From contig NMRA01000295.1 in NCBI GenBank assembly GCA_002633005.1, forward strand, positions 1 to 64,000: a stretch of 64,000 nt of DNA, read 5' to 3'. Shown here in pieces: positions 53,401 through 59,400 of this stretch (the stretch's first letter is position 1; each line of letters begins with the position of its first letter). The notes beneath the pieces were generated by a model. It did no database searches. It was not told the DNA's origin and worked only from the letters and a program-made list of their open reading frames with translations. Origin of the DNA: Phoronis australis. Its lineage: Eukaryota; Phoronida; Phoronidae. The translations under genes and the position numbers were made by a program.

Positions 53401-56400
53401 ATCGCGCGTTTCCTTAGCACTAGGCGCTAAATCTTCATTCTTTAAAAGTTGGGGATGGGCGCTTAACCAAGAGGTGGGCGCTTAACTGGAAATCTTCAAA
53501 AATCGCAGGGGGGCGCTTAACCGAGCAGTGGGCGGTTAAATCGAAAATCCACTTAAAGTCAGGGATGGGCAGTTAACTGAGCATGGGCGTTAACCCAAAC
53601 GATTACGGTAGTAACAACATCTTTTTGCATTAGACATATTTTTAACTTGACAACCTCAAAGCTATTTCCTTTTGTAGCTATTTTTGTTGATGAGTAGGAC
53701 AACTACGCACTTTCAACTGTATGCAATTTGTATTTGAAATAAGCAACAGTCCATCATTAAAGAAGAATGATTTCTGATTTGAATTCGTTTTGGAACTTTG
53801 TAGTCAATTTCTGTAAAAACAAAAACACAAATTAAAACAGTTTCTCAAACTGTAAGTAGTGATACAGTGAGCAAGTTTTCAAATGTCAGAAGGTTTTAAG
53901 TTCTGTCCCCTGGTCGTGATGAGCTGTATCCCTTGGATGAATTAAGTTGTGTTGATGGTTGGAGTAAGTTGTGTCCCCTGGGTAGAATAAGTTGTGTCCC
54001 CTGATTGGAGTAAGTTGTGCCCCCTTGCTTTTCAATTATGATAACCGTTGGTGTGCTCGTAAAAGGTACCCACTCATCCAATTAGATTGCACTGTGTGTA
54101 CACGCCACGCTTCGCTAACTGGTAGCGCTGATTTTAAGCAATCATGTCACGGCATTCTGTCGTTCAGCAACTTTTCCAGACGTGAGGGGCTCTGAATGTG
54201 CGATAACATCTGGCTCCTTTGTTAACTGCCCAGCACATCCTTTTGTCCCGTATGACATCAACCAGGCCAGTTATCTCCCTGGCTTCAAAGGGTTACTGCC
54301 AAAACCTGGCACAATGGATTGTCTTAACTTCTGTTGTAGTTGGGCGATTTTGGTGATTCAAATACCAAATATGATCAGCATTTGACAAAGAATTCAGAAA
54401 TGCTATTGGTTTATGTTTAAATATGTTATAAACCGTAACTTTCATTTTTATCAGCACTGCCCAGTTAGGCTGGATACAGTCTGATCAGAGATAAGAGCAA
54501 TTATTGAACAAAAGAGAGCTGGGCCCTCCAGAACCATAAATGCCAGAATGGAATTAATTAGTCGTGTAAGATATTGGCTACAGGGGTGATCGTCCCAACT
54601 TGTTGTTGGACTATAGAATTGAACAAGTTGGGAGCAACGGGAAAACGCCGTAATGATCGTATATTCCTAGTGTGTTAAATTGTGAAAAATTGCCGACAAC
54701 TTTTTGTGGGGTAGATTTTTCTGTAGGAAGTCAGCCAGTAGGACTAGTGCACTATTTGGGGTTGACTGAAGCCAATGCAGTGGGCGTTTTGCACACACAT
54801 TTTGTTCAGTAAGTCAAACGTAATAAAATTAATTTTCCAACTTTTCTGATACTGCTGTATTGCGACAAAAAACCCAGAAACATACCGACCAAGGCTTTTG
54901 AACGGTCTGCCCTGAACAAACACTCCCGGCCATCCGCCATCGAAAAGCCACCTCTGTTGCAAAACAACGCCCACACTAGCCACACCAAATGATCTTGACT
55001 TGAATCATTGAAAACAGCTTTGTTGTTGTGGGCTATACTGATTATTCACGCAGCGATAATGCAGCAAACCACGTGATTGGTGCGAAGCGCCACCTGTTTG
55101 CAGTAAATCCTTGGATGAATGGGTACCTTTTGCAGTGGGCTCAGTGCCAAAGGCCCACAGATTTTCAGTACCAGCCCTGTTACTTAAGGTAAAAAGTCTC
55201 ACTCACAATGTGGCCGACTAATGAAATTTAATTTTTTGTATTAAATACATAGTATCAATTTAATGCGTTATTAAGTTCAAGTGTTGTAGGACACATACTA
55301 TGCCACAAAATTTTGAAAACTGAGCACTCCCAACAATGTTAGAAGACTGATAAAAGGGGAGGTTTGGAAATTGGTTAGAATTTGTTGTAACAGTTTGCCG
55401 TTCATTTGACCAGTGATGCCTGAATAATAATAACATTTATAATAATAAACAAACATGATAAGGATTAAGTCAACCAAATGACATGCAGTGTTATCATTCA
55501 GTCAACCAAATGACATGCAGTGTTATCATTCAGTCAACCAAATGACATGCAGTGTTATCATTCAGTCAACCAAATGACATGCAGTGTTATCATTCAGTCA
55601 TAAACATGATAAGGATTAAGTCAACCAAATGACATGCAGTGTTATCATTCAGTCAACCAAATGACATGCAGTGTTATCATTCAGTCAACCAAATGACATG
55701 CAGTGTTATCATTCAGTCAACCAAATGACATGCAGTGTTATCATTCAGTCATAAACATGATAAGGATTAAGTCAACCAAATGACATGCAGTGTTATCATT
55801 CAGTCAACCAAATGACATGCAGTGTTATCATTCAGTCAACCAAATGACATGCAGTGTTATCATTCAGTCAACCAAATGACATGCAGTGTTATCATTCAGT
55901 CAACCAAATGACATGCAGTGTTATCATTCAGTCAACCAAATGACATGCAGTGTTATCATTCAGTCAACCAAATGACATGCAGTGTTATCATTCAGTCAAC
56001 CAAATGACATGCAGTGTTATCATTCAGTCAACCAAATGACATGCAGTGTTATCATTCAGTCAACCAAATGACATGCAGTGTTATCATTCAGTCAACCAAA
56101 TGACATGCAGTGTTATCATTCAGTCAACCAAATGACATGCAGTGTTATCATTCAGTCAACCAAATGACATGCAGTGTTATCATTCAGTCAACCAAATGAC
56201 ATGCAGTGTTATCATTCAGTCAACCAAATGACATGCAGTGTTATCATTCAGTCGTGTGCCTTGCCACATCATACTTGTGGTTTGAACAATTGTTAATATC
56301 AGCCGAAAAGTAAAATATTGCAAAAAGTAATCAAAAACTTTAAAAAATGGTGTCACTCCCTTGAAAATCTATTATATCGTTCAAAAGCAAATTGACACAA

Positions 56401-59400
56401 GGCCTGAGGGTTGTTAAAGATAAACATGAAGTACTTATTTGTCCTGTTTAGCTGGCCAATAATGAAAATTGAATTAGTCCTTGTACTCTAATAGTATCAG
56501 CCTCATCCTGCGTAATGTATATGTATATTTATAATACAGTAGGTTTATTGCAACACAAGTTTAAGACAATTCAATGTTGCAAAGAATTCGCCCAGAAAAA
56601 AAATGTTATATTTAGGCTTCTATTTATTTAGCGATAATTTAGTTATTAATAACTAAAATATAGTAATGAGCAATACAGAGAAAGTAACAAAAATAAAAGG
56701 TAATGGGCCTCATAATATTCTTTATTGTACTAAGATTCTATTTCTGTTACCATCAAGAAACAATAACCCTCAGCGACTCAAGCAGTCCATATTGGGGTTG
56801 GCCTACTCTGAAATTTCAAGTTTTGAAAATTGCGTGTGTATGCATTGCCTACGAGTTGGGGGCTCAATCGGTTACAATTGTGCGTGTATGTGTTACCTGT
56901 GAGCTCAATAGTCCTTGTGCCAGTTAATAACAGTAATGCAAGATTCTGTTAGACTTAACTGTCACCGGAACTGGGGCAAAAGCTTGTCATTTGGCCATTT
57001 GCCCGATACGTTAGCAGAGTGTATTCTGTTCAGTTTACTTCAAGTTTTTAAACTTTTAGTGTGAAAAATGCCAAACAAGCATTGCGGTTATGGGAAATGT
57101 AATTCACATTAGCGTTACAATACTAATTCCCGTAACATTCTGTACTAATTTCGGTCCATGTATTTTAAATGGGCGTTAGGCGAAGTCCACTCACAGATTA
57201 AGTTTTCACCTCGTCAAAAATACATTTTAAACTTAAAACTATCACTTAAAAAGTGCTAACTTTTTCCAGTGAGCCTACCTTTATTTTTGATGAAGCATAG
57301 GTATGAGAATTAAGGTGACTTTGGAGAAGAATTCCAACTCCACTTTTTTGGTTACTGTTAACTTTTTTACCGCAATAACCACAAAGTATTTCTACTGAGT
57401 CACGTGAGTTAGGCAAAGGCTAGCGTGAGACTGAGTGAAGCGCGTGACACTTGCAAAATAACATAGGAAGATATCAAGGAAGATTTGTAAGATTTATGTC
57501 CCTTGGACTTTTTGTTCGTCAACAGGCGTGGTTTCACCTAACTTCCTCAAAATGGCACTAGGTGAGAGAAACTCGAGCAAACCACGACAGATTTTCATGT
57601 CGAATATGTTCAAGTTATTTGGTGACTAAATTGTAACCAGAGTCATAGTATGCATTAATTATAACTCCATGTAACTTTTTATGGGAATGTACTATCGCCC
57701 TGTATGCCTGCGGCATTCAGGGCAGTAATTACCTAGTCTGGGTCGAGTTCCAATTTCAGTCCGTTCACAGGTTCGCACAACATAACAAATTCACCCTTTC
57801 TCCATCCAAGCAGTTCCATCAACCACCTCTTAAGTTCGTAGTAATGTTTTAAGCGTAAAATTCTCCATAAAAACTCTTATGTAGCAAAGACTCATGTGCA
57901 AAACAAGGGCAATATGGCGAGTTTTGCCCTACTTCCGGTGACGTTACAATGAAGAACTGTAAACTGGCAAGTGAGCTGTTGGTTATGTGTTGCCTGTGAG
58001 TTGGGGGCTCAATTGGTAACAAATGCAAGTGTGTGTTGCCTGCAAGTTGGGGGTTCAATTGGTAACAATTACGCATGTATGCATTCCCTGCGATTCGGGG
58101 ACTCAATTGGTAACAATTGCGTGTGTATGTCTTGCCTGTGAGTTGGGGGATCAATTGGTAACAATTTAAGATCAGATGAGCATAGTAATGTTTTTAAACC
58201 CCAAAGCAGTTTTGTGGTTTAAGAATTCCACATTGACAGCTAGACAACAGTAAAATGCCTGCTCAGATGTGTGATTTAACCACTCGTGTTTTCTGTTTCT
58301 TCAGTTTTTCATTTTTTCCATTCTCTTTGCTGGTCTTTCAGGACATTGTTACTGACTTGGTGGCCAATGGTGGCGCTCTTGACACTATTAATGAATTGGC
58401 CAATAGGATTGTGAAGGCAGGCCACAGCCAACAGGGGGCTATAGTGAAGCGACAGCAGGATATCAACACTAGGTGACTCACAGTTGTGTGGCTACTTTGA
58501 AAGACGTCACCATATAAAAGTTGTAACATGAATATTTACTAAGTATGCAGAGATGTGGTAGAGATATCTTTAGGCCTTTGATTGCAGTTTTTAAACTATA
58601 TACTTAAAAGTATAGAGCAATTAAATAAATGATCTTAAGTAATATTTAATCAGTAGTATAGTTGTTCTATCTGTGATCCAGGCTCAATGACTTGTCATTA
58701 AGTATTGGGTTGTGAATGTATATATTCTGGTATAATCAAAATATGGAGGAATTGCATTGCGTATTTCATATTTTAAGTTCGATGCTTGATCTGTGCTCTT
58801 GATCTTGTATGGAGAGAGCATTATTTTCTGTTTTCGAAAAAAAGAAAAATCAATTTTAGCAAACTTAGAATTAATTTTTTCTATTTTGTAAAGTTAGCAA
58901 ATTCCATTTGAATTTTAAATTGATAACATGACAGTGATGTGGGAATTGCCTTAGTTGATCGTGCCACAATTCTGTTTTGCGTATTAGTTAATTGTTCAAA
59001 ACTGTAAAACGGCACCTTCGGAAAAAATAAGCAACTACTTGAGATGTCTGCTGCTTGGTTTGTTGCCTTAATTGTTGAATTTGATGGATTACATTTCTTG
59101 TTTTTGGTAATTATGACAAAAAATATTGAAATTGTGACATCTGCTACTGAACTATGAGAATTCAGATTCCATAAGTCTGGTGCCTTTTCCATTATCGCTG
59201 AAACCAGTGTCTCTGTGTATAACAGTTGTGGTATCTCAAAATGATATCAAAGTCAAAATTTCTATAATGTCATTTGTTTTCATTAGGTGGCAGAACTTAA
59301 ACCATTTAAAAATGGAACGAGAAAAAACACTAGAGGGTGCTTCCAGCATCGAACTGTTCCAGAGAACATGCGACGAGACTAAATCATGGGTGCAGGAGAA

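Noticed and set aside
55450-56253. Regular 32-bp repeats resembling a CRISPR array
   Set aside because: Repeats are directly adjacent without variable spacers, in a eukaryotic intron and with no cas genes. It is a satellite array.
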